Assembly (NCBI RefSeq): GCF_900324485.2
Contig: NC_046655.1
Span: 11,856,071 to 11,920,070 of the forward strand
Length of the DNA stretch: 64,000 nucleotides
Direction: 5' to 3'
From: Mastacembelus armatus
Lineage: Eukaryota > Chordata > Actinopteri > Synbranchiformes > Mastacembelidae
Made by a program: the position numbers and the translations under genes. The notes below the pieces were generated by a model. That model was not told where the DNA came from, ran no database searches, and worked only from the letters and a program-made list of their open reading frames with translations. This document shows, piece by piece, positions 16,201-25,670 of this stretch. Positions within the stretch are counted from its first letter, which is position 1. Each line of letters opens with the position of its first letter.

Positions 16201-17955
16201 AAGTATGTCATTTTTAAATACATTTTAGACCTTTCTTACTTTTTTTTATTTAACAAACCTGGTGACTTCTATATTTTTCTTATTGTCAAAAATCCTACGA
16301 AAATACCAAAACCATTAATGAATTGTTCCCATTTATTGTTTATCCCAACCATAGCACCATAGAGCTCCATAGACAAAACAAACCAGTGAGCCTCACTGCT
16401 GCATTGCTATGAACACATTCATTTTGACTTAATCCAGTATAAACCTGCTAGAAATTCTGTTTAACACAACAAATGTGTAGTAATTTACTTACAGTCTCAT
16501 ATACAGCATTTAGTTTTAGCCTCTAGTTACAAAACCAAGTGTTTATTTGTGATGCTTTTTTAAACACTGAGCTCTTTGGTGGGATTGAAAGGGTGGAGAG
16601 CCACTGAAAGGATTGAAATGATGGAAAGTACTGAGACATGGATTATAGTGTCTTTGGTTTTGGTGTTTTTGTGGGTTTTGTTGTCAATAAAAATAATCTA
16701 GAATATCATCAGACTACTTGTGCTACATGTAGTGTGAAAAACTACTTGCAGATGCATGACACTTGCTTTAGAAACAGGTCACCTTTATTGTTAGTCTGTG
16801 TAGTGTAGTTAATTAGTGCTTGTAATGAAGGTGGTAGAGCAGGTTGGCAGTTTAATCCCCAGTATCTTGCTTTGGAAGAAGGGAAACAAATGTTAGATCA
16901 GGGGTGGGCAACCCATGTTCCAACTATCCCTGTTCTACCCATTGCTGATTACCTGGATCAGGTGTGTTCAATCAGTCAGATACTGGAAGATACCATCTCT
17001 GCGTGGAAGACAAAACAAATTGGTATCTTCCAGTGCCTGATTAACTGAACTCACCTGATCCAGGTAATCAGCAATGGATAGAGCATTGGCTCCTTCTTGT
17101 TTATTCTATTCTCTGAACCATTTCTTTGCCTACATGTGATGGTTGGTTGTGACATGTCAGTAGGTGGATTTGAACCAACGTCATACATTCCATCTCCAGC
17201 TCAGTGCACATGGAGCAGCCACTGAAACCACTCAGCTATCAGAACACTGCATTGTTTTCTGTTGGTTTCACTCATTTGACATGGACAATTTCTTCACTGC
17301 AAACAGGAAGTGAAAGGGACTTATTTGGCCAAGTATAGTGACCCATACTTGGAATTTGTGCTCTGCGTTTTACCCAATTCCCAAGGGAACCTCAGCTGTT
17401 GTAGTATTGAAGGTAGACAGGACGATGGGTAATCACTCTGAGCCACTGACAACTCCTGCCAGACCTGAGACTTGAACCTGCAAACCTCCCTATCCATTAG
17501 GCCACAACTGCCCTTAGTAGGGTTAGGGTTAAATTAACCAGTTTTAAACAATGTAAACTACTGCAGCTTTGTTCACGCTGAAACATGTGTTCAGCTGTTA
17601 CCAGGCTAAAGCTTTTACACACTTTCCCAAGTGTGTCTAGACTTTTGACTGGGAGAATATGTAAGTTAGTAAAATAAGGAGAAATCTTTCTGAGAAATCT
17701 TTTGAGTACAAAGGACTACCTTCTCAAAGTTTTTGTTTCCCCTGTGGAGCACATTTGTTATGAAGAGCTATTAGTAGTCTAAAACTGGAATGGCTCTTTT
17801 TAGTCATTGTAGTCTCATTTAAGCTTTCTTCTACCTGCAGGTACAGCTCACTCCCAGCTCACCTGAAGGACAAGGCTCATGTCATGTGGCAGAACAAATG
17901 GGACATGTTCATTGCTAATGAAACTGCCCAAGCACAAAGGATCCTGTTTGCCTAG
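13204..17955 (+). CDS. ada2: adenosine deaminase 2 (CECR1), secreted
   Basis: Secreted zinc enzyme of the ADGF family that converts adenosine and deoxyadenosine to inosine forms. Coding exons: 13204-13504, 13696-13915, 14042-14252, 14398-14525, 15272-15362, 15473-15581, 15674-15831, 15925-16127, 17841-17955. All phases agree and give 511 aa, the human length. I chose ATG 13204 because it starts a signal peptide ([21 protein letters not shown]). The in-frame ATG at 13102 lies upstream of the acceptor ending at 13127. Active-site features are intact: HIH (105-107), HAGE with the catalytic Glu (349-352), IGHG (375-378) and SSDDP (432-436). N-glycosylation sites include NVT and NTT. It faces galnt8 tail to tail. 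Intron 9 has collected several repeats, and its last exon is copied at 24929-25012. Confidence 0.97.
16899..17085. mobile_element. hAT-like MITE, long inverted repeat
   Basis: Opens CAGGGGTGGGCAAC, a typical hAT-type terminus. Two arms follow: 'tgctgattacctggatcagg' near 16943 and its reverse complement near 17056, each continuing into a second match ('ggaagatacc' against 'ggtatcttcc'). No transposase is present. It lies inside ada2 intron 9. The right terminus was not fixed. Confidence 0.6.
17325..17517 (-). repeat. tRNA-derived SINE, minus orientation
   Basis: On the minus strand the head reads 'gtggcctaatggatagggag' with an A-box and 'ggttcaagtctc' as B-box. It is followed by the tail whose plus-strand form is 'ggaatttgtgctctgcg', a widespread fish SINE. 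A second head with a longer anticodon arm lies at 24749-24830 at the edge of the duplicated block. Confidence 0.6.
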
Positions 17956-18430
17956 AGTGACGATTGTCGTAGTGCTGAACTAAAGCAAATATTTATAAGT
18001 CATGATGTCTATCCAAGTTAAATACAAAGTTCTCTTGAGGACTAGTGTTTTTATACATGACTGTAAAAAAAAAAGAGTTTACACTTAAAGTACCAGTTAA
18101 ATTTTTGGACACACTTTCCCACTGAGCTAAACCAGAAAGTGTGTCCAAGCATTTGATTGGTACTGCAGCATGTTCTGGGCTGACACTGGAAGGTGAGTAC
18201 TGTAGATACTTGGAGTTTCAGAACTATTCTGCTTTTCCTAGGAAAAATTATCAGCAACCTATAATAAAAAAAAAAATCTCACAAAAACTAAGAGTCATGG
18301 AGATTTTTTTTATATTCGAAAAAGAAAATTACTTCTCAATGGCAGTTCATATTGTGTATCACAAACAAAAAATAAAATAAAAATCATCTCAGTGAGATAG
18401 TTCATAACTTTGCTCTGCTCGTGCATGTTC

Positions 18431-18904
18431 TCAGTGGTTTTTGATGAGGTTTTGTATCTTCCAGCTCTGACCACTGCACTGCTGAACAACAAGTTTGTAA
18501 TAGCCATCTTGATCTTCTGCAATTTCCAGACACTTCTTTGTTTCTCTGTTCTGAATAGGTCCATTCTGCAAACAAAACATGCTGTCACTTTCTTTTTCCT
18601 CCTCAGGCAGACAGATGCACCTCTAGTGAAGATTTGAATTGAAATATTCACCTGTTCAAAATCCCACAGCATGTGAAACCTCTTCTCCTTTGCAAGTTTG
18701 CACTCATACAGTCCTGGGATGTTTCCAAAGCCAGTGTCTACCAGACAGCGATTGCTGTTGTACTTGTGAGATTTAATTCCACCAATGTAAAGTTGTCCAT
18801 CGGAGTGAAAATAACAGTGCTACAACAAAGAACACTAATTATCTGCAAACAAATTTACTGTATGTTTGCAGTTGATCTCTGAACATACCTGAGGTGAGTA
18901 GTAG
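18431..18904 (-). pseudogene. galnt8: duplicated 3' end of galnt8 (exons 9 part, 10, 11)
   Basis: Copy of the ricin-lectin end of galnt8: exon 11 at 18431-18565, exon 10 at 18652-18819 and the 3' 16 bases of exon 9 at 18889-18904. Over 18427-18904 it differs from 25667-26144 at three bases only. Both exons remain open, but the catalytic domain and promoter are absent, so it cannot make the enzyme. It ends abruptly inside exon 9, where atp6v1e1 sequence begins. It lies downstream of ada2 on the opposite strand, so an ada2 transcript that reads through would carry sequence antisense to the true galnt8 exons 10 and 11. The block just below, near 18230-18430, is also copied but has lost about 105 and 88 bases relative to the other copy. 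Confidence 0.93.
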
Positions 18905-19233
18905 ATGATGCCTGAAATCTGAGTGGCTCTCTTCGGTGCCAACCCAAACCGCAAGTTTATGGACTAAGTAGCTCTGCTGGATGAGAGACCAACTCCCTCC
19001 TTTTATTTTTATTTTGTCTTAACAAAGACGTCATTCCTGTGTCTGTGAAACAACATTTCCGATGCAAACAAGTTGCATTGTTTTTGTGTGGTGTATTGCT
19101 GTATTTTTCTGTGCATTAAGGGACATGATATACACTGCACCTCAACTTTACAGATGTGCATCATGGGTACTGCACGGCTGTAATGGCTGGTTTTCTCTGC
19201 TGCTCCCCTTCGAGAGTGTCAGGGGCGACAGGA
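18905..19233 (+). pseudogene. atp6v1e1: duplicated last exon and 3' UTR of atp6v1e1
   Basis: Matches 11832 onward from the first base of coding exon 9. Five substitutions are visible up to the shared 'gagagtgtcag' block, all transitions, plus one 18-base gap near 19221. Codon 6 is changed from CGA to TGA, so the exon could not encode the E1 tail even if spliced. Homology stops within 'gggcgacagga', where copg2 sequence starts. The join to galnt8 sequence at 18904/18905 shows two bases of shared sequence (AG). Confidence 0.93.
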
Positions 19234-19819
19234 GCCGCGTGGGAAGACGTGGGAGATGATTTTGAGAAGGGAGAGACCTTTGCCCTGTCATCTGTACGGA
19301 CTCTCGATGGTATGCACAATCAGGATTTAGGCTTATATTATAAATTCAAAGATTAAGGTGGCTGTACAAAAAGTATTTCGTTGGTAGTTAAAAGGGTTTC
19401 TTTTACAAGTTATCCTTTGGATTTTATGGCTGCGATATTATATATTTATATATATATATATATATATTTCATATCATATCATATCAGAGCTTACAGCCAA
19501 TGCAATGTGACTGGCGGTTGGTAACATCATCAGCTTCCTGGGAATGCAGCCATGTGAGCGCTCAGACAAAGTTCCTGAAAACAAGAACTCGCATGTCCTC
19601 TTCCTTGCTGGTGAGTGTTTTTAAAATAGTGTGTGCTGAATGAAGGTTTTGACATGATTTGATTGATGCCATCAGTTGTACTGACAGCTCTCCCTCCCTC
19701 TCTGCCCAGGTGTGTTTCGCGGTGGTCACGATGCGCTTGTTCGTGCTCGCTTGGCACTAGCAGATGGTGTGACCTTGCAGGTGACGGTCGTTGACATCAT
19801 TTTGGCCTCGGTGGCATAA
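19234..19819 (+). pseudogene. copg2: 3' fragment of coatomer gamma-2
   Basis: C-terminal appendage of the COPI coat gamma subunit; only the last three exons are present. Exon pieces: 19234-19309 (AAWEDVGDDFEKGETFALSS), about 19511-19610 ([25 protein letters not shown]) and 19710-19819 ([19 protein letters not shown], ending DIILASVA and TAA). Introns with GT-AG ends are kept, so this arrived as genomic DNA, not a retrocopy. Defects: nothing upstream of the AAWEDVG exon; the start of the middle exon reads through a TGA if the visible acceptor at about 19496 is used; and seven codons just before the end of the family consensus (between QVTV and VDIIL) are missing in frame. Choice of copg2 over copg1 follows from the neighbouring mest fragment. 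Confidence 0.9.
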
Positions 19820-20526
19820 AAGTCTCACTCAGCACCTTTGTGCCAACTCAAGACCTTCGATCTCTGCAAAACGAAAACTGAATCTTCTGTTTTTTTGTTG
19901 TTTTTTTTTTTAATATGAAATATATAATGCTGTTGTGATTATATTGGTGACACTGTCCAATGTGAAAAACATTGTTTTACTTCTAGTATGTAAACTTGTA
20001 TGTAAATGTTTCCATGTTTCCTTTATACTGTCTGCTGGCCCTCATGTTTCTTGGCAGTAAGAACATTTTTCTGTCAAATCAACAATAGAGTCTCATGAAA
20101 CATCATTTCATTGTTGAGTGTTTTTTTTCTTGCAAAACTAATTTTATTGGACATTTATTGTTTCCCAGCATCATCAAGAGAATGTATAAAGTCATATCAA
20201 AATTCAATAAGAATGCAGCTGATTGCAGGACTTAAACAGAAAATAGAGGGAATCAAAGAGCTTAATAATAATCACACAACCCAGGATAACTTAGTGTAGG
20301 GTTCACTAATTCCACTCTGTCACAGGAGTTAGTCAGTTGCATAAAGTACAATTAATGCTTCTTTAAGCTCACATTTTATGCTCTCCATGGCAGTAAGTGG
20401 CATTTCAGGGATCGATAACTTGAATGAACCCATCAAGTGATTAAATCTCAAAATAATGCAGCATTGCTTCTGGTTCCAATCATCAGAATCCATTACCTTA
20501 ACATGGCAGCAGCATTGAGTATCCCT
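19820..20526. other. copg2-mest 3' interval of the inserted segment
   Basis: Downstream sequence of the copg2 fragment meeting that of mest. It is AT-rich with no separate gene. In other vertebrates the two genes face each other here, so 3' UTR sequence of both is expected. Confidence 0.5.
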
Positions 20527-21166
20527 TCAGAAAGAGTGAATAAAATTGAAATATGCATTAAGGAAGCCAGTAGGATCTTCCAGATGAGGGTAGTGACTAA
20601 TGTGTTCATCCAAAATAAGGATTGTCGACCTCTGGACCAGCTGCCTGCAGAGACAAGAGTCATATTTGTAATGAAGAGTCTTAATGCAGAAAAGCACTGG
20701 GCTATAGTGTCCAAGGAAGAACCTTGGCTGTCCATGCAGCACACCTCCCCTTTTCGCACCCTCTCCTCCCCTTTTAGTCCTTGTCTGTTCAATGTAGGTC
20801 CAGATGGAAAGAAAACTGACACAAATAGGTGTTCTGCACTGCTTTTTCTGTGTTCCTCCAATAGTGTAGAGGAACAGTCAGTGTGCTTGCATGCTGAGAT
20901 CTTCTCTAAGACATTGGTTCAAATCTTGCCAGGAACAGCTTTATTAATTTGTCCAGAAATGCTCCTTATTAGGTTCATGATTACACGAGAACTATATATA
21001 AGTGTGAGAAGAGATGGTGAAGAGGAAAGGCAGAGGGCCTGAGAGCGGGAGGTTGGTGGTTCAAGACCAGCAGGAGACTCAGTCCCTCCCCAGAAGGAGA
21101 GGGTGTAACTTATATAGTAACAGTTTATGTTTCAGTAAGAAAGTTTTTATAAAACCCCCCGCTTTC

Positions 21167-21235
21167 AGTGGGATTTGAACCCTTAATCTCTGGTAGCCAA
21201 ACCCCTTACACTACCACTACACCGACTCCTTCACA
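21167..21235 (-). repeat. tRNA-like SINE head
   Basis: On the minus strand it has an A-box-like 'gtagtggtagtgtaagggg' and the B-box-like 'gggttcaaatccc' at spacing usual for tRNA-derived promoters. There is no complete cloverleaf, so it is taken as a SINE remnant, not a tRNA gene. Confidence 0.4.
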
Positions 21236-21296
21236 CTAATATACTGCTGTTAGTCATATTTGACAGGTAAAAACATGAAAGATGACCCAAAAAAAA

Positions 21297-21445
21297 AAAA
21301 AGGTCCCGCCCCTTTCCCCTCCCCTTTTCTCACCCTCTTCTCCCCTTTTCTCACCCTCTCCTCCCCTTTTCTCACCCTCTCCTCCCCTTTTCTCACCCTC
21401 TCCTCCCCCTTTCTCACCCTCTCCTCCCATTTCCTCCCCTTCTTG
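21297..21445. repeat. 21-base polypyrimidine tandem repeat
   Basis: Roughly six to seven units of 'ctcaccctctcctcccctttt'. One strand is almost purely C and T. Because the unit is seven codons, one frame reads as a repeated SSPFLTL heptad, which explains an otherwise odd open frame. A single related unit occurs at 20745-20785. Confidence 0.85.
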
Positions 21446-22261
21446 GTGCTTATTGTCAGGATTAGGTTAGGTGGAGCTCAAGGTATTGAGGGGAAACACA
21501 TCTTGACAGGGGATGACACAGACATTGACCCATTCACCTGCTTTTTGAAGCAGATGACCCAGACCCAGCAGCCTTTACAAATAGTGGAGTTACAAGTTAG
21601 GTCAGCTCTTATCCAGCATGAAGGAAACATTTGATCCACTACAACCTCTTCAAGGAGAAATACATGTGCTAAGGTCTACCATCGATTTCCTTTGGTGAAA
21701 ATAATTAACTACACTGTTGGAGAACCAAGAATTGTGACCTTACTATATGATGTGGTAAACAATGCACCTTATTAGTGAATGTGATGAAAATCATAACTTA
21801 CCATAATATGTGGTGAAAACCCACCTTACTGTACTAAGGTGAATTTTTCATGTCAAACTATATTAAGACATATTTTTAAAAATACTATTGTAAAACGCAT
21901 TTTTACATAAAATACTTTAATAAGCCTACTAAGGCATTTTTTAAACTCCATACTGTACTGAGACATGTTTTACACAATAATATACTAAGATGTATTTTCA
22001 TATAAAATACTATAATTTAATATTTAATAATGTAAATGGTACACTTGAAAATGTACTACCAGTACACTGATATTCGTATACTTACTACATAAACTATACA
22101 ATTTACTTTACTGAATTTACCAAATAAAATAAACTTTAAGCATAGTATATTTTTGTAAGGAATATTGTGTGGTGAAGACCCACTTCACTATAGCATTCAG
22201 TGTAAAAAATAAATAAATTTTAAAAAAGTAAAATACATAACTAAGTACTGTATAGTACAAA

Positions 22262-22400
22262 GCCTTGCAAAAGTATTCACCCTTCTCTGCCTTTTCCCTA
22301 GTTTGTTGCATAACCTGGAATTTAAATGGACTTTTATTTGGATTTTATGTAGTTGATCTACACATAAAAAACTGAAAATTGGTGTGTGCGCATTTGTATT
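22262..22400. repeat. degenerate interspersed DNA-transposon-like repeat
   Basis: 'gcaaaagtattcacccttct' followed by 'gttgcataacctggaattta' and 'ggattttatgtagttgatct' is a block I recognise as widely dispersed in fish and amphibian DNA. Family not determined. Confidence 0.4.
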
Positions 22401-22804
22401 CACTCCCTTTGCTACAAAATAAATTTAGGGGGTAAATAATCATGCCTGTTTTCTGTTTAGTCATAAAATATTTTGTTGTAAGCATGTTGTGTAAACATAA
22501 ATCCTTTAATCAATAATAATAATTTATATATACATATATATATATTAATAATAATCAATCGGTTTCTGTAGTATACAAGGAAAATTCTACCCTGACAGTT
22601 GGTTAAAAGATATCTTAGTATTGTATGACATGACTTCATGACCATAGCAGTTAAAAAACACAGCTAAGTATAATATGTGGTGAAAATCAGGCACCATAAT
22701 ATGGTGTGAAAATTTTTATCCTAATATGACATGGAAAAATTTTATATAGCATGAAAACAATGCCTTATGGAGATGAAAATTTGCGCTAACATAATATGTG
22801 AAAA

Positions 22805-24370
22805 AAGTGCCTTAGTATAGTAAGGCCCTTTTTGGAATCAGAAAAAAATGAAAAAAATGCCTTAGTATAGTGAGTAGTCCACGAATTTGCCTTAGTTTAG
22901 TATGTGGTAAAAAAAATTTTAAAAATGCCTTAGTATAGTATGTGGTAAAAAAAATGCCTTAGTTTAGTGTGTGGTAAAAAAATGAAAAAAAAATGCCTTA
23001 GTATAGTGTGGTAAAAAAATGAAAAAAATACCTTAGTATAGTGTGTGGTAAAAAAATGAAAAAAATGCCTTAGTATAGTGTGTGGTAAAAAAATGAAAAA
23101 AAATGCCTTAGTTTAGTATGTGGTAAAAAAATGAAAAAAATGCCTTAGTATAGTGTGTGGTAAAAAAATGAAAAAAATGCCTTAGTATAGTGTGTGGTAA
23201 AAAAATGAAAAAAAATGCCTTAGTATAGTGTGGTAAAAAAATGAAAAAAATGCCTTAGTATAGTGTGTGGTAAAAAAATGAAAAAAAATGCCTTAGTATA
23301 GTGTGGTAAAAAAATGAAAAAAAAATGCCTTAGTATAGTGTGGTAAAAAAATGAAAAAAAATGCCATAGTATAGTGTGTGGTAAAAAAATGAAAAAAAAT
23401 GCCTTAGTATAGTGTGGTAAAAAAATGAAAAAAATGCCTTAGTATAGTGTGTGGTAAAAAAATGAAAAAAATGCCTTAGTTTAGTATGCGGTAAAAAAAT
23501 GAAAAAAATGCCTTAGTATAGTGTGTAGTCCACGAATTTGCCTTAGTATAGTGTAGAGTCCACGAATTTGCCTTAGTTTAGTATGTGGTAAAAAAAATTT
23601 TAAAAATGCCTTAGTATAGTGTTTGGTGAAAAAATGAAAAAAATGCCTTAGTTTAGTGTGTAGTCCACGAATTTGCCTTAGTATAGTGTAGAGTCCACGA
23701 ATTTGCCTTAGTTTAGTATGTGGTAAAAAAATGAAAAAAATGCCTTAGTATAGTGTGGTAAAAAAAATGAAAAAAAATGCCTTAGTATAGTGTGTGGTAA
23801 AAAAATGAAAAAAAAATGCCTTAGTTTAGTGTGTGGTAAAAAAATGAAAAAAAATACCTTAGTATAGTGTGTGGTAAAAAAATGAAAAAAAAATGCCTTA
23901 GTATAGTGTGTGGTAAAAAAATGAAAAAAATGCCTTAGTTTAGTGTGTGGTAAAAAAATGAAAAAAATACCTTAGTATAGTGTGTGGTAAAAAAATGAAA
24001 AAAAATGCCTTAGTTTAGTATGTGGTAAAAAAATGAAAAAAATGCCTTAGTATAGTGTGGTAAAAAAAATGAAAAAAAATGCCTTAGTATAGTGTGTGGT
24101 AAAAAAATGAAAAAAAAATGCCTTAGTATAGTGTGTGGTAAAAAAATGAAAAAAAAATGCCTTAGTATAGTGTGTGGTAAAAAAATGAAAAAAAAATGCC
24201 TTAGTATAGTGTGTGGTAAAAAAATGAAAAAAAAATGCCTTAGTATAGTGTGTGGTAAAAAATGAAAAAAAAATGCCTTAGTATAGTGTGTGGTAAAAAA
24301 ATGAAAAAAAAATGCCTTAGTATAGTGTGTGGTAAAAAAATGAAAAAAATGCCTTAGTATAGTATGTGGT
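22805..24370. repeat. 36-bp minisatellite, about 43 units
   Basis: The unit is near 'gccttagtatagtgtgtggt' followed by 'aaaaaaatgaaaaaaat'; I counted 43 occurrences of the ccttagt core, with an average period near 36 bases. Units vary mainly in A-run length and tata/ttta and tgtgtgg/tatgtgg choices. A higher-order variant with 'agtccacgaatttgcc' recurs at about 22870, 23525, 23550, 23665 and 23690. The array lies in the mest-derived intron and is flanked by near-identical direct repeats (about 22655-22692 and 24375-24412). Confidence 0.95.
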
Positions 24371-24747
24371 AAAAAAACACAGCTAAGTATAATATGTGGT
24401 GAAAATCAGGCAGTATGCAGTGAAAATGATGAAACTAATGTACATGGTACTTACACTAAAAATATAAGGCTAAAATCTATTGACCTGGCAACATTTAGAG
24501 TAAATACTCAAAAAAAATGTCCTTTAACAGTAGAAGAAGACGCTGTACAGGGTTTAACAAATGGAGATGAGGGCACTCACTGGTAAAGACTGGGGATAAG
24601 GGTTGACTGGGTCCAGGGGCCCGTAGATCATGTCCACTGAAAGGCAAGAAAGTGGGTCAGAGAGGGGAGGGATGAAGGGAAGAGCACAGAGGTGAGAGAG
24701 GATGAAAATATGTGCACATTGCGGCACACACACACTGACAGCATACA

Positions 24748-25300
24748 GCTCCTGCCAGACCTGAGACTTGAACCTACAATTTTCAGGTTACGAGTCTGAC
24801 TCCCTATCCATTAGGCCACAACTGCCTTTAGTAAGGGTGGGGTTTGATTTGATTAACCAGAGGTTAAAGCCTTTACACACTTTCCCAAGTGTGTCCAGAC
24901 TTTTGACTGGGGGAATATGTAAGTTAGGGCTCATGTCATGTGGCAGAACAAATGGGACACATTCATTGCTAATGAAACTGCCCAAGCACAAAGGATCCTG
25001 TTTGCCTAGAGTGACGATTGTCGTAGTGCTGAACTAAAGCAAACATTTATAAGTCATGATGTCTATCCAAGTTAAATACAAAGTTCTCTTGAGGACTAGT
25101 GTTTTTATACATGACTGTAAAAAAAGAGTTTACACTTAAAGTACCAGTTAAATTTTTGGACACACTTTCCCACTGAGCTAAACCAGAAAGTGTGTCCAAG
25201 CATTTGATTGGTACTGCAGCATGTTCTGGGCTGACACTGGAAGGTGAGTACTGTAGATACTTGGAGTTTCAGAACTATTCTGCTTTTCCTAGGAAAAATG
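24748..25300 (+). pseudogene. ada2: truncated copy of ada2 intron 9 and last exon
   Basis: Sequence from the SINE head in ada2 intron 9 onward, lacking the counterpart of about 17669-17872. The intron therefore joins directly into the middle of exon 10. The remaining coding part (24929-25012) encodes [10 protein letters not shown] then [16 protein letters not shown] and TAG; one Met of the true gene is Thr here. With no splice acceptor and no upstream exons it is not a working gene. The few substitutions point to a recent copy. Confidence 0.92.
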
Positions 25301-25400
25301 TTTCCTGACAGTAAACTACCCCGGGGCTGAGAAAAGTGAGTCGCTCTGTGTCCTCTTTGGCCAGCTCAGTTAAATCCATCAGCTCAAAATTATCAGCAAC
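25275..25400 (-). other. unassigned exon-like open frame downstream of galnt8
   Basis: On the minus strand a long T run and ATTATAG precede a 41-codon open frame that includes FELMDLTELAKEDTERLTFL and SPGVVYCQE, ending TAG. It starts in phase 0, the phase in which galnt8 exon 10 ends, so it could in principle be an alternative last exon. The matching place in the other copy (about 18245) lacks most of it. I recognise no homologous family. Confidence 0.3.
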
Positions 25401-25670
25401 CTATAATAAAAAAAAAAAAAAAAATCTCAAAAAAACTAAGAGTCAAGGAGATTTTTTTTATATTCGAAAAAGAACAAGAAAATTACTTCTCAATGGCAGT
25501 TCATATTGTGTATCACAAACAAAAAATAAAATAAAAATCATCTCAGTGAGATAGTTCATAACTTTGCTCTGCTCGTGCATCACATGACTCTTGTGAATCG
25601 AAGTCATTCAACGCAAAATGCAAACTCACCCAAATGCAAACATTGTTTCTTTGTCTGCCCACACATGTTC

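Larger units (their letters stand above)
20527..24636 (-). pseudogene. mest: 3' fragment of MEST/PEG1 alpha/beta hydrolase
   Basis: Two exons of mesoderm-specific transcript, an ER-associated alpha/beta-hydrolase-fold protein. The last exon is 20527-20644, encoding [27 protein letters not shown] and AYFNFIHSF then TGA; the mammalian ending is ISHYPQLEDPMGFLNAY. The penultimate exon is 24581-24636, encoding DMIYGPLDPVNPYPQ and matching FIYGPLDPVNPYP. Its 3' end seems to have lost the codons for a LELY-like stretch before the donor, so the reading phase no longer joins to the last exon. All upstream exons are absent. The intron between them, near 3.9 kb, contains the long minisatellite. Tail-to-tail placement with the copg2 fragment reproduces the vertebrate mest-copg2 locus, so both came in one piece. 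Confidence 0.9.

Noticed and set aside
17440-17520. Real tRNA gene on the minus strand
   Set aside because: A- and B-box are present but arms do not pair into a cloverleaf, and the SINE tail follows. A second copy at 24749 agrees with a SINE.
20437-21042. 201-codon plus-strand open frame
   Set aside because: It runs antisense across the mest last exon and its flanks; no family resemblance and no promoter or splice context.
21260-21634. 124-codon frame with SSPFLTL repeats
   Set aside because: The repeat is a by-product of a 21-base DNA tandem array; the rest has no protein-like features I recognise.
22805-24370. Regular repeats resembling a CRISPR array
   Set aside because: Units abut with no unique spacers, the period is 36 bp in total, and the setting is a vertebrate intron. 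It is a minisatellite.
24748-25012. Second functional ada2 gene
   Set aside because: Only part of the last exon is present, without acceptor or any catalytic exon.
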